Shown here one piece after another: positions 35,396-44,120 of a DNA stretch of 52,373 nt (within the stretch, counting starts at the first letter, position 1; each line of letters begins with the position of its first letter). This DNA is from Bacilli bacterium (GTDB lineage: Bacteria > Bacillota_I > Bacilli_A > RF39 > UBA660): contig JAGAWU010000042.1 in assembly GCA_017941235.1 (NCBI GenBank), positions 1 to 52,373 of the forward strand. Reading direction: 5' to 3'. The translations under genes were made by a program, and so were the position numbers. The notes under the pieces were generated by a model. The model saw nothing but the letters and a program-made list of their open reading frames with translations, was not told the DNA's origin and did not search any database.

Positions 35396-36280
35396 GTGGA
35401 TTATTATAAAAAAATAAAAGAAGAATTAATAAATAATGAAGTAAATAGAAAAGTAAAGAATTATTCAATTAATAGAAGTGATTTAACTACTTATTATAAT
35501 GTTGGTAAAATGTTAGCTCAGGCTGGTAAGCATTATGGAGATGGAATAATAAAAGAGTATTCTAAAAGATTAACAAAAGAATTAGGAAAAGGTTATGGAA
35601 TTTCGAATTTAAAAAGAATGAGAAAATTTTATTATGTGATTGAAAAAGGTGCTACAGTGTGGCACCAATTAAGTTGGAGTCATTATAAATTGCTTATATC
35701 ACTTGATTCTATTGAAAAAATTAATTATTATAGTATGATTTCTATAGAGAATCTATACTCAGTTAGAGAGTTACAATTAAGTATTAAAAATAAAGAATAT
35801 GAAAGATTATCTGAGACTACAAAAAGAAAACTAATAACTGATGGAGAAAGAAAAGCAGATGATTTAGTAAAAAATCCTATATTAATTAAAAATAAAAATA
35901 GTATAACTAAAGTATCTGAAAAAGTACTTCAAAAACTAATATTGGAGAATATTCCATCTTTTTTAGATGAGCTTGGTATAGGTTTTACTTTCATAAGAAA
36001 CGAATATAAAATTAAAATAGGAAATACTTATAATTATATTGATTTACTTCTTTTTAATATTGAATTTAATTGTTATGTAGTAGTAGAACTAAAAATAACA
36101 GAACTAAAAAAAGAACATATAGGTCAAATAGAAGTTTATATGAATTATATAGATAATAATTTAAGAAAAATTAATCAAGATAAAACAATAGGTATAATTC
36201 TTACTAAAAAAGATAATAAGTATATAATAGAATACTGTAGTGATAAGAGAATAATTTCAAGAGAATATGAATTAGTGTAA
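35396..36280 (+). CDS. YhcG-like PDDEXK nuclease (DUF1016 family)
   Basis: The 294-residue protein has the DUF1016 N-terminal domain (ELGKGYGISNLKRMRKFY, then WHQLSWSHYKLLISL at about 89-103) and a C-terminal PDDEXK nuclease domain: LDELGIGFTFIRNEYKI, YIDLLLFN with Asp216, and VVELK with Glu231 and Lys233, then HIGQIEVYMNY. That is the full active-site set. The family is scattered among bacteria, often beside restriction systems, and its function is not settled; DNA cleavage is inferred from the motif. Here it stands alone between terminated transcription units, with no methylase or other defence gene nearby. The GTG start at 35396 has GAGGTGAG upstream. It is somewhat shorter than E. coli YhcG. 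Confidence 0.85.
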   Translation: MDYYKKIKEELINNEVNRKVKNYSINRSDLTTYYNVGKMLAQAGKHYGDGIIKEYSKRLTKELGKGYGISNLKRMRKFYYVIEKGATVWHQLSWSHYKLLISLDSIEKINYYSMISIENLYSVRELQLSIKNKEYERLSETTKRKLITDGERKADDLVKNPILIKNKNSITKVSEKVLQKLILENIPSFLDELGIGFTFIRNEYKIKIGNTYNYIDLLLFNIEFNCYVVVELKITELKKEHIGQIEVYMNYIDNNLRKINQDKTIGIILTKKDNKYIIEYCSDKRIISREYELV

Positions 36281-36307
36281 AAAATATAATAATAAAAGAA
36301 AAATACA

Positions 36308-36335
36308 TTGAAATAAATTTGTAGTATGGTATACT
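36308..36335 (+). promoter_or_regulatory. Promoter, TTGAAA-16-TATACT
   Basis: TTGAAA (36308-36313) and TATACT (36330-36335), 16 bases apart, ahead of AGGAGGAG and ATG 36359. Confidence 0.7.
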
Positions 36336-36358
36336 TTATTTAAAATAGGAGGAGAATT

Positions 36359-37726
36359 ATGAAGAGAAGAAAAAATAAAAAACTAGTACTTCTTTTAGTA
36401 TTAGTACTTTTAATTAGTGTTGGATATGCAGCTCTAGCAAGTAATTTAAAGATTAATGGAACATCAGGTGTTAAAGCAAATACATGGAGTGTATATTGGA
36501 ATAATGTACAAATAAAAGATGGAAGTGTTCCAGCAGATAATAATAACAAAGCTAGAATAACTGATACAGCTAAAACACAAGTAGAATTTAATGTAGTTTT
36601 ATCTGAACCAGGTGATTATTATGAGTTTACAGTAGATGCAGTAAATAATGGTACAATAGATGCTATGATAGATGAAGATGGAATTGTTAATGGGGTTTAT
36701 ACAGATAGTAGTTATACTACACCAGCAACACTACCAAAAGCAGTAAGTTATACAGTAACATATGCAGATGGTTCTGAAATTCAAGATAAACATTTACTAG
36801 CAAAAAAGAATGGTAATACACCAACAAAAGAAACATACAAAGTAAGAATAGAATATAGAAATGATGATGAAATAGATCCAGATGATTTAGATAATGATAA
36901 TGATCATACATACTATTTCAAGTTTAGTGTAAATTATGTGCAAGCAGATTCAACAGCAATAGATAAAAATGCAAGTGCAAGTTCAATTCATTATGTTAAT
37001 AGACAAGTAGAAGGACAAATAACACCAGGAGATGTAGTTAAAATAGGTGACAGCGAGAATTTTTATGTGTTAACAAGTAATAGTCAAAAAACTATATTGC
37101 TTGCCAAATATAATTTATTAGTTGGAAATATTACTGATGAATGGAATGTTGTTGGTCAAGTGCAACCATCTGATTTGGGTTATGGACTACAGAGTGTTAA
37201 TGCAACAGGGGCATATGCCAATGATATTAGTTCTTCAGGAAACATTGGTTTCTCATCAAGGCCGGATAGTACTGATAGTTATTGGGATGATGGATATATT
37301 GTAAGCCCATATAATGCAAATGGTGCAAGTTATGATGGAAATCCATATCCATACGTTTATAATAATGCATATAATACAGCACCAGACTTCACTAATGATG
37401 GATTTAATACATCTGGATACAGTATAGCTTATTATGTTGAATTATATAGAACAAAATTAATAGAAATGGGAGCTCCATCTACGATAATTGGAAGATTACT
37501 TTCATATGAGGAAGCAGATGAATATAAGACACTAACGGATAATGGAATATCAATAATATTTGATAAACATCAAGATTATTGGCTTGGTTCTGCATATGGT
37601 CCTAATTGGAATCAAGCTTGGCATATTTATAGTGACAACACTACTTTTCTTGAAAATGATTATGATTATGAAAATTTCTTCGGTGTCCGTCCAGTAATAG
37701 AAATCCCTACAAGTGAGATTAAATAA
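36359..37726 (+). CDS. Exported surface protein: camelysin-like head plus lectin-like tail
   Basis: This 455-residue protein is the complete paralogue of the fragment at 1-258. Residues 1-30 are a basic signal segment (LLLVLVLLISVGYAALASNLKI), and the shared module with EPGDYYEFTVDAVNNGTIDAM runs to about 195. From about 215 to 455 is a DUF6273/C-type-lectin-like domain (GDVVKIGDSENFYVL, GYIVSPYNANG, YYVELYRTKLIEMGAPSTI, DYWLGSA, FFGVRPVIEI). The 21 residues between the WLGSA region and GVRP are the part that differs most from the left-edge copy. Thr and Ala codons favour ACA and GCA more than in housekeeping genes nearby. Own promoter and terminator. Role in surface recognition is inferred. 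Confidence 0.8.
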   Translation: MKRRKNKKLVLLLVLVLLISVGYAALASNLKINGTSGVKANTWSVYWNNVQIKDGSVPADNNNKARITDTAKTQVEFNVVLSEPGDYYEFTVDAVNNGTIDAMIDEDGIVNGVYTDSSYTTPATLPKAVSYTVTYADGSEIQDKHLLAKKNGNTPTKETYKVRIEYRNDDEIDPDDLDNDNDHTYYFKFSVNYVQADSTAIDKNASASSIHYVNRQVEGQITPGDVVKIGDSENFYVLTSNSQKTILLAKYNLLVGNITDEWNVVGQVQPSDLGYGLQSVNATGAYANDISSSGNIGFSSRPDSTDSYWDDGYIVSPYNANGASYDGNPYPYVYNNAYNTAPDFTNDGFNTSGYSIAYYVELYRTKLIEMGAPSTIIGRLLSYEEADEYKTLTDNGISIIFDKHQDYWLGSAYGPNWNQAWHIYSDNTTFLENDYDYENFFGVRPVIEIPTSEIK

Positions 37727-37732
37727 GGAGTT

Positions 37733-37757
37733 AAACTACAATTATTTTGTAGTTTTT
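37733..37757 (+). terminator. Intrinsic terminator
   Basis: AAACTACAA (37733-37741) pairs with TTGTAGTTT (37747-37755), then T's. Confidence 0.85.
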
Positions 37758-37772
37758 CTTTGACTTAAAATA

Positions 37773-37781
37773 TGCTATAAT
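37773..37781 (+). promoter_or_regulatory. Extended -10 promoter, TGCTATAAT
   Basis: TGC directly precedes TATAAT (37776-37781), the extended -10 form that can work without a good -35; the TTGACT at 37760 is too close (10 bases). GAGAGGTGG and ATG 37802 follow. Confidence 0.6.
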
Positions 37782-37801
37782 ATGCGAAGAGAGGTGGTTG
37801 T

Positions 37802-39916
37802 ATGAAACCTGAATTACTTGCTCCTGCTGGTAATTTTGAATCTTTAGAAGCTGCTATTCATGGTGGATGTGATGCTGTTTATGTTGGACTTAAACATTTT
37901 GGTGCACGTGCTTTTGCTAATAATTTTGATGATGAAGAAATAGTTTCTGCTATTAGACTTTGTCATATGTATGGTGTTAAACTTTATGTTACTATGAATA
38001 CTTTAATACATGATAGTGAAGCACTTGAATTTATAGATAAGGTGCGTTTCCTTCATAAAAATAATGTTGATGCTATTTTAATACAAGATTTCGGTATGAT
38101 GATGCTTGTTAGAAAAATGTTTCCTAACTTGGAAGTTCATGCATCTACTCAATTTAATAATAGTAGTATTGATACTTTGAAATTGTTAAAAGAAATTGGT
38201 GTTAAAAGAGCTGTTGTTTCTCGTGAAGTTAGTATAGATGAAATAAAAGAGATGGAAAAAGTTGGTATAGAAATAGAAGCTTTTGTACATGGAGCACTTT
38301 GTATTAGTTATTCTGGAAGATGTCTTTTTAGCAGTATGAATGGAGGAAGAAGTGCTAATCGTGGTGAATGTGTTGGATCTTGTAGACTTCCTTATAAACT
38401 TCTTCAAAATGGAAAAATAATAGATGATGGTTATTTACTAAGTACGAAAGAATTAAATACAACTACTAAAATAAGAGATTTACTAAATAGTAATATTTGC
38501 TCTTTAAAGATTGAAGGTAGAATGAAGAGCCCTTCATATGTGTATTTAGTTACTAAGTTTTATCGTGATTTAATTGATAGTAATGGGAATATAGATATTT
38601 CTTCTTATGAAGAAAAACTTAAAGTTCTTTTTAATAGAGAATTTACTGTAGGCCATTTATTTAATAAAAATAACAGAGAAATAATGAATACTAAGTCACC
38701 TAATCATTTAGGAAATAGAATTGGTAAAGTAATTGAAATTACTAAAGATAGAATTAAAATAAAACTAAGTAAAGAATTACATCAAGAGGATGGAATAAGA
38801 TTTTTACAGAGTGGAAAAGGATTTGTTGTTAACTTTTTATATGATAAAAATAATAAGCTTACAAATAGTTCAGATGGTATTTGTTATGTTGATAATAAAG
38901 TAGATTTGAAAACTTTAGATGATGTTTCTATAACAAGTTCTAAGTATTTAGAAAAAGAAATACTTTCATATGAGAAAAGAAAAGTTTCTATAGATGTTAA
39001 GCTTGTTGCGCGGATAGGTCATGAATTAGAACTTAGTGTCAGTGATGGTGTGAATAATATTAATTTAAAATCTATAGTGGTTGAGAAGGCTATAAATAGT
39101 GAGACTGATGAGGATAGAATTAAGAGACAATTATTTAAGACTGGTGATACTATTTATAAAGTATCTAATATTAATATAGATAAAGATTCTAGTGTTTTTA
39201 TACCTATTAAAGAACTTAATGAACTTAGAAGAAAGGCTTTAGAAATACTTACTGAGAAAAGGTGTTATAGTTATTCATTTGAAGAGAAAGAAGTATCTTT
39301 TGATAAGCTTTCTATTTTACCTTCTAGTTATAAAACTATACTTGTGGATAGTGAGAATGATTTAATTGAGTCAGTTAATAAGTTTGATAGAGTTTATGTT
39401 TCAAATTTAGAGATTTTTAATAAATATTCTTCTAAATATAATCATATATATTATAGTGGAAGAGGTAATATACTTAATATAAATTTTAAAGATAGAAATT
39501 TAATACATGATATTTGTAAACCAGTAAATGAATGTATAGCTGATTATACATTTAATGTTTACAATAAATATACAGTTTATTATTTGTTATCTTTGGGTTA
39601 TAAAAGTGTTACAATATCACCTGAAGTTACATATGAAGAAATATTAAGACTTCAGGAAGAGTTTGTTAATACATTTAAATTTTATCCTAATATAGAAGTA
39701 ATAGCTAAAAGTAGAATACTTCTTATGACTATAAAAGGTGATATATTAAAAGAACATAATAATGTTAGTTTAATTGATATTAAAGGAAGAAAGTATCCTG
39801 TAAAGTATGAGGATGGATTTACATATATTTACAATAGTGTAGTTACTGATAAATTAGAATTATATAAATATAATTTTAAAAATATTAATATAAGAACTGA
39901 TAAAATATTTATTTAA
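37802..39916 (+). CDS. Large U32 family protein (RlhA/DUF3656-like RNA hydroxylase)
   Basis: The 704-residue protein begins KPELLAPAGNFESLEAAI and contains GCDAVYVGLKHFGARA, VHASTQFN and the U32 core FVHGALCISYSGRCLFS, with further cysteines at GECVGSCRLP; then LKIEGRMKSPSYVYLV. The long C-terminal region (about 300-704) fits the DUF3656-containing U32 group, which includes E. coli RlhA, needed for 5-hydroxycytidine at 23S rRNA position 2501. Whether this protein modifies rRNA or another RNA cannot be told from sequence. It is distinct from the shorter tRNA-type U32 protein at 7611. Single gene after its own extended -10 promoter. Confidence 0.82.
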   Translation: MKPELLAPAGNFESLEAAIHGGCDAVYVGLKHFGARAFANNFDDEEIVSAIRLCHMYGVKLYVTMNTLIHDSEALEFIDKVRFLHKNNVDAILIQDFGMMMLVRKMFPNLEVHASTQFNNSSIDTLKLLKEIGVKRAVVSREVSIDEIKEMEKVGIEIEAFVHGALCISYSGRCLFSSMNGGRSANRGECVGSCRLPYKLLQNGKIIDDGYLLSTKELNTTTKIRDLLNSNICSLKIEGRMKSPSYVYLVTKFYRDLIDSNGNIDISSYEEKLKVLFNREFTVGHLFNKNNREIMNTKSPNHLGNRIGKVIEITKDRIKIKLSKELHQEDGIRFLQSGKGFVVNFLYDKNNKLTNSSDGICYVDNKVDLKTLDDVSITSSKYLEKEILSYEKRKVSIDVKLVARIGHELELSVSDGVNNINLKSIVVEKAINSETDEDRIKRQLFKTGDTIYKVSNINIDKDSSVFIPIKELNELRRKALEILTEKRCYSYSFEEKEVSFDKLSILPSSYKTILVDSENDLIESVNKFDRVYVSNLEIFNKYSSKYNHIYYSGRGNILNINFKDRNLIHDICKPVNECIADYTFNVYNKYTVYYLLSLGYKSVTISPEVTYEEILRLQEEFVNTFKFYPNIEVIAKSRILLMTIKGDILKEHNNVSLIDIKGRKYPVKYEDGFTYIYNSVVTDKLELYKYNFKNINIRTDKIFI

Positions 39917-39974
39917 TATATCTAAAAATTAAAAAATGTGTTAAACTAATTATATAATGATTGGTGGTGTAGAT

Positions 39975-40511
39975 ATGGAGAAGAAAAAAGATAATCTTGC
40001 TAAAAACTATGTTATTCTTATTTTAATCTTTTTAGCAACTATTCTTCTTGTTTGGTATATATGTAAATGGTATTCAGTTTATACTGAATATGAAAAAGAA
40101 ACACCTGTAATTAGAGGAACATTAAGTTATGAAATTACAGTAGCAGATTTTGACCATTATATTATGGATAATCCAACTACAGTAATATATATGTGTACTT
40201 CTAAAGAAGATAAGTGTAGAATATTTGAAAAAGATTTTAAAAAATATATTAAGAAAAACACTTTAGAAGATCAAATTATATATTTAAATTTAAGTGATGC
40301 AGATATAGATAAATTTGTAAATGAATTTAATCAAAAATATAAATATAAAGTTAAACTTAATAGTAATTATCCTTTAATAGTAGAGTTTACAGATGGAAAA
40401 GTTACAAGTTTAATACAAGGTGAAAAAGATAGTCCTTTAACAATAAAGAGAGTTAAAGATTTTGTAGAAATAAATAAGGTTGGAAAGACTGATTCTGAAA
40501 ATCAAGAATAG
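39975..40511 (+). CDS. Membrane-anchored thioredoxin-like protein, unknown
   Basis: The 178-residue protein has one N-terminal membrane helix (about 12-34) and an outside domain that reads like a thioredoxin fold: PTTVIYMCTSKEDKC, then a long helix, YKVKLNSNYPLIVEFTDGKV with a plausible cis-Pro. The two cysteines are separated by six residues rather than CxxC, so redox activity is doubtful. ATG 39975 follows TGGTGGTG; the upstream ATG at 39957 lies inside a TATAAT, making it a poor start. The stop codon is part of the terminator stem. Partner or role unknown. Confidence 0.6.
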   Translation: MEKKKDNLAKNYVILILIFLATILLVWYICKWYSVYTEYEKETPVIRGTLSYEITVADFDHYIMDNPTTVIYMCTSKEDKCRIFEKDFKKYIKKNTLEDQIIYLNLSDADIDKFVNEFNQKYKYKVKLNSNYPLIVEFTDGKVTSLIQGEKDSPLTIKRVKDFVEINKVGKTDSENQE

Positions 40512-40518
40512 TCTTTTT
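40484..40518 (+). terminator. Intrinsic terminator containing the stop codon
   Basis: AAAGACT (40484-40490) pairs with AGTCTTT (40510-40516), with an inner ATTCT/AGAAT stem, then T's. The TAG at 40509-40511 lies at the base of the right arm. Confidence 0.7.
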
Positions 40519-40532
40519 CTTTGGAGGTAGTT

Positions 40533-41051
40533 ATGAATAATATAGTTTTATTTGAACCAGAAATACCACAAAATACTGGTAATATTATGAGAACATGTGT
40601 TGCGACTAATACTCGTCTTCATTTGATTAAACCATTTGGTTTTGTACTTGATGATAGTCATCTAAAAAGAAGTGGAGTTAATTATATAGATAAACTTGAA
40701 TATTATGTTTATGAAAACTTTGATGATTTTTTATCTAAGAACGATGGTGAATTTTATTTTTTTACTAGGTATGGACATAAACCTCATACTAGTTTTGATT
40801 ATAGTAATAAAGATAATAAAAACTTATATTTCATTTTTGGTAAAGAATCAACTGGTATTCCTAAAGAATTATTGAAGGGATATTTAGATAGATGTATGAG
40901 AATTCCTATGACTTCTAATGTTAGAGCACTTAATTTATCTAATTGTGCTGCTATAGTTATTTATGAAGCTTTAAGACAACAAAATTATAATGATTTACTC
41001 TTTGATGAACCTCATAAGGGTAGTGATTATTTAGAAAGAGGTGAAGACTAA
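40533..41051 (+). CDS. trmL: tRNA (cytidine/uridine-34) 2'-O-methyltransferase TrmL
   Basis: This SPOUT-class enzyme methylates the 2'-OH of the wobble base in certain tRNA-Leu species. The 172-residue product has all SpoU/TrmL motifs: FEPEIPQNTGNIMRTC at the start, FIFGKESTGIP (motif 2) and IPMTSNVRALNLSNCAAIVIYEALRQ in the knotted SAM site. Length is typical of the minimal TrmL form. GGAGGTAG places the start at ATG 40533; the TTG at 40521 is on that site. The stop codon lies in the terminator stem. With trmR and the U32 genes it makes a third wobble-modification locus in the window. Confidence 0.95.
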   Translation: MNNIVLFEPEIPQNTGNIMRTCVATNTRLHLIKPFGFVLDDSHLKRSGVNYIDKLEYYVYENFDDFLSKNDGEFYFFTRYGHKPHTSFDYSNKDNKNLYFIFGKESTGIPKELLKGYLDRCMRIPMTSNVRALNLSNCAAIVIYEALRQQNYNDLLFDEPHKGSDYLERGED

Positions 41052-41073
41052 TTTTTTATTAGTCTTTCTTTTT
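41044..41073 (+). terminator. Intrinsic terminator containing the trmL stop
   Basis: AAGACTAAT (41044-41052) pairs with ATTAGTCTT (41058-41066), then TTCTTTTT. The TAA stop at 41049-41051 is in the left arm. Confidence 0.85.
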
Positions 41074-41118
41074 ATATATAGTTATTTGTGTTAGAATATA
41101 CAGCAAGAGGGATATTTT

Positions 41119-42141
41119 ATGAATTATGATAAATTAAATAGAATTATTAAGGATTTTTTTAATAATAAAGATTATGAAAGTTATTTAGAAACTATGGGAA
41201 ATATTAAGAAACTTTCTGAGATTTTTATTTTGAATTATAATTATATTAATAGTTCAAGTGGTTTCAATACTGAAATTTCTCTTACTGATTCTATAGATAT
41301 ATCAAATAGTTTTTTTAAAAGTATTGATAAGAAATATAGTGAAGAGTTTTTAAGATTACTAAATTCATATGGTAAATATGATGGGTGTGTTGATGCTTCT
41401 AAAACTGTCGAATTTACTAAAATAAGTCCTTTGCTTATTAATAAATTTAATAGATCAGGTGTTACATCTGATGGAAAAGTATATATAGATTATTGTGAAT
41501 CAGTATTTGATATATTTGATATTTGTCATGAGATTGTCCATAGATTCAGTTATAAAGGATATGAAAGTCTAATTAAGAAATATTTAGGTGAGACTACATC
41601 AATACTTTCTGAATTATATCTTTCTGATTATTTAAAAGATAATACTAATATTAATGAAGAGGATATTAATAAGTATATTATATATAGATTTAATACTGCA
41701 TTTGATGATGCAATCTCAGTATATATTCAAATTACTTTAATTGAACTTTATATAAAAAATGGGAATGTAAATGAATTGATATTGACTAAATATTTAGATT
41801 CTTTATCTAAAACAGATATATATGATAGAATTTATGATAAATGTATATCTAAAGTTAAAAATATTATTAAATCAGATGAAATGGATTTCTTTATAAGACA
41901 AAGATATGTTATTGGATTAGTTTGTGCTTTAGAGTTGAAGAGACAAAACAGTTTTAAAAATTTTAATAAGTTAGTTGAAATACTTGGAAAAGATGATAGT
42001 GATATAGACAATGATATTGCTACTATACAGAATATTATTCCTATTTTTTATGATAAGAGTTTTTCGTTTGATGAAAATAGAGTTATTAAAAATATAAATG
42101 AAAAAATAAAAATAATTAAAAATAAAAAGTACTATAATTAG
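41119..42141 (+). CDS. Putative HExxH metallopeptidase, unassigned family
   Basis: The 340-residue protein has a zinc-peptidase motif HEIVH at 137-141 (within FDICHEIVHRFSYKG), followed by candidate third-ligand glutamates at 158 (LGETTS) and 165 (LSELYLSDYL), the spacing seen in gluzincins such as M3-like enzymes. The rest is helical and not recognised. There is no signal peptide, so it is probably cytoplasmic. AGAGGG precedes the ATG. The next small gene starts 10 bases after its stop, so the two are an operon. Peptidase activity is inferred from the motif alone. Confidence 0.65.
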   Translation: MNYDKLNRIIKDFFNNKDYESYLETMGNIKKLSEIFILNYNYINSSSGFNTEISLTDSIDISNSFFKSIDKKYSEEFLRLLNSYGKYDGCVDASKTVEFTKISPLLINKFNRSGVTSDGKVYIDYCESVFDIFDICHEIVHRFSYKGYESLIKKYLGETTSILSELYLSDYLKDNTNINEEDINKYIIYRFNTAFDDAISVYIQITLIELYIKNGNVNELILTKYLDSLSKTDIYDRIYDKCISKVKNIIKSDEMDFFIRQRYVIGLVCALELKRQNSFKNFNKLVEILGKDDSDIDNDIATIQNIIPIFYDKSFSFDENRVIKNINEKIKIIKNKKYYN

Positions 42142-42150
42142 GAGGTAATT

Positions 42151-42429
42151 ATGCAATCAAAAATAACTGATGAAGAAATACTTGAGTTTTCTAATTCACT
42201 TGATTTAGAGAGTAATTTACTTAAAACTTATAAGAGTGGAGTTATGCTTACTAATTATGAAACTCAAGTTTTAGATAAATATAATATAGATTATAGAAGT
42301 GTATCTTCTTTGAAAGAAATAATTTATCTTGTTGAAGAAGTATTAAATGAAGATAGTTCACTTGATGATTTAGAAAATATAAGTTTATCTATTTCAGAGA
42401 GAGATTATTACATGAATACAAATAAATAA
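42151..42429 (+). CDS. Small acidic protein, unknown
   Basis: A 92-residue, probably helical cytoplasmic protein rich in Glu, Ser and Leu, with no recognised motif. It has an excellent ribosome site (TTAGGAGG), 9 bases behind the HExxH gene, so the two are likely made together. The C-terminal part (YLVEEVLNEDSSLDDLENISLSISERDYY) looks like an adaptor-type helix pair, but this is impressionistic. Its end lies just before the promoter of the LRR gene at 42497. Confidence 0.6.
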   Translation: MQSKITDEEILEFSNSLDLESNLLKTYKSGVMLTNYETQVLDKYNIDYRSVSSLKEIIYLVEEVLNEDSSLDDLENISLSISERDYYMNTNK

Positions 42430-42442
42430 GTATAATACTTTT

Positions 42443-42471
42443 TTGACTTTTCTACTATTTTGTGGTATATT
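42443..42471 (+). promoter_or_regulatory. Promoter, TTGACT-17-TATATT
   Basis: TTGACT (42443-42448) and TATATT (42466-42471) are 17 bases apart. It overlaps an in-frame extension of the following gene, confirming ATG 42497 as the start. Confidence 0.7.
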
Positions 42472-42496
42472 ATGCTGGACTTTTGAGAGGGTTAGT

Positions 42497-44119
42497 ATGA
42501 GTGATAAGAAGAGTTTTAAAAAAGATTTAAAAGTAATTAAAAATTTATATGGTGAAGATTTTAGTAAGTTTGCTAAAGAAAATCTTTCTGTTTTTTTTGA
42601 AACCCCTAGGCTTTTACCAGATGTACTATTAAAGACATTTTATCCTAATAAGAATTTATATAATGATCTTGTTTATGAATATAAGTTAGATGATTTTACT
42701 AAGTATATTCATTCTTTTATGTGTAAAGAAAATATTATTTCTGATACTAGTTTTTCTCCTTATGAACTTTTAAGAGAAAAGAATTATACTTTGTATCATT
42801 GTCATAGTGATGATGATATTCAGAAATTTAGAAAATATTATAAAGAAGATGAAAAATTATGTACTTTTAGTACTAATAGATATGATAGTTGTCATGTGTT
42901 TTTTGCTGTTTCTAATGATGCTTTAAAACTAAAGAGAGAATCTTTTATATATCCAAATAGACAAGATGCTTATGGTACTAGTGTTATTAGTATTCAATTT
43001 TCTCGTGGTAATATTAATTTATTATCTATTAAAAATAGATATAATCATAAAGTTGTTAATCCAGATGCTACTTTTTCAAATAATTTAGAAAAAATAATTC
43101 CTGGTTTAACAAGAAGTTTCGAAAAGAGATATGGATATAATATAAATTCTAATTTTAAAGGATTTGAACTTTCTTCATATGTGAAGGGAAATGATAATAG
43201 ATTCTATAAATATAATTATGAGATTAATGGTATTTATTATACAACTACTAATAATATATTATCTGATAAAATTGTTAATCTTGATAGAGAAAAGTATATA
43301 TTATGTGATTATTTTATTATTGATTTAGTTAATAATAAAATAAGTGTTATTGATGATAGAATTAAGGATAGTTTTATAGATTATTATACTAAAATTACTA
43401 AAATAGTTGTTAATAAAGATGGTTCTAATAAAGTAGTTACTATTTATCAAGGAGATGAAGTTTCTTATATTATTCTTGATAAAGAAAATAAGATAGTTGG
43501 TTATAGGAATGATTATTTAGAATCAGTAGGAGATAATTTCTTATATTATAATAATTCTTTAGTTAGTCTTTCTCTTCCTAATTTAAGAAAAACTGGTGAT
43601 TTTTTCTTACCGACTAATCAAGTTCTTACTAATTTAAATATGAATAATATAGAATGTTTTGGTAGTGATTGCTTTTATAGTAATTTAGAATTAAATAGTA
43701 TTTATTTTCCTAAATTAAAAAATATTGGTAATTCATTTATGATGTGCAATAACAAAGTAGAGGAGGTTAATCTACCTAGTGTAATTAGCATTGGTGACTC
43801 ATTTTTTTGTGGTAATAAAATTATTAAGAAAGTTATACTTGATACTGCTAGTCAATTTGGAAACTATTTTTTACATTATAATGATTCACTTTTAGAAGTT
43901 AGTTTTCCTAATGTAATTAGTATTGGTAATGATTGCTTTTTTAATAATAGATGTCTTCAGAAATTATATTTACCTAAATGTGAAAATATAGGTGATAATC
44001 TTTTATGTCATAATTATTCGTTAATTGATTATGATTTATCTTCGATAAAGAAAATAGGTAAATACTTTATATATAGTCATCCTGAGGATTCTATTAAAGA
44101 AAAAGTTTATAGAATATAA
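42497..44119 (+). CDS. Cytoplasmic protein with unknown N-domain and BspA-type LRR C-domain
   Basis: The 540-residue protein has no signal peptide. Residues 1-330 form an unrecognised domain with conserved-looking patches (YTLYHCHSDDDIQKFRKYY, DSCHVFFAVSND, YGTSVISIQFSRG, IKNRYNHKVVNPDATFSNNLE, IPGLTRSFEKRYGY). From about 345 to 530 come roughly eight LRR_5/BspA-like repeats (VSLSLPNLRKTGDFFLP, SIYFPKLKNIGNSF, VSFPNVISIGNDCFF). BspA repeats are usually on exported proteins, so a cytoplasmic form is notable. An effector-like or sensor role is speculative. The ATG has GAGAGGG upstream. The gene ends against a bidirectional terminator shared with the ABC transporter gene on the other strand. Confidence 0.7.
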   Translation: MSDKKSFKKDLKVIKNLYGEDFSKFAKENLSVFFETPRLLPDVLLKTFYPNKNLYNDLVYEYKLDDFTKYIHSFMCKENIISDTSFSPYELLREKNYTLYHCHSDDDIQKFRKYYKEDEKLCTFSTNRYDSCHVFFAVSNDALKLKRESFIYPNRQDAYGTSVISIQFSRGNINLLSIKNRYNHKVVNPDATFSNNLEKIIPGLTRSFEKRYGYNINSNFKGFELSSYVKGNDNRFYKYNYEINGIYYTTTNNILSDKIVNLDREKYILCDYFIIDLVNNKISVIDDRIKDSFIDYYTKITKIVVNKDGSNKVVTIYQGDEVSYIILDKENKIVGYRNDYLESVGDNFLYYNNSLVSLSLPNLRKTGDFFLPTNQVLTNLNMNNIECFGSDCFYSNLELNSIYFPKLKNIGNSFMMCNNKVEEVNLPSVISIGDSFFCGNKIIKKVILDTASQFGNYFLHYNDSLLEVSFPNVISIGNDCFFNNRCLQKLYLPKCENIGDNLLCHNYSLIDYDLSSIKKIGKYFIYSHPEDSIKEKVYRI

Positions 44120-44120
44120 A

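Noticed and set aside
39957..39974. Upstream ATG for the thioredoxin-like membrane protein
   Set aside because: It overlaps a TATAAT box and has no ribosome site, whereas ATG 39975 has TGGTGGTG at good spacing.
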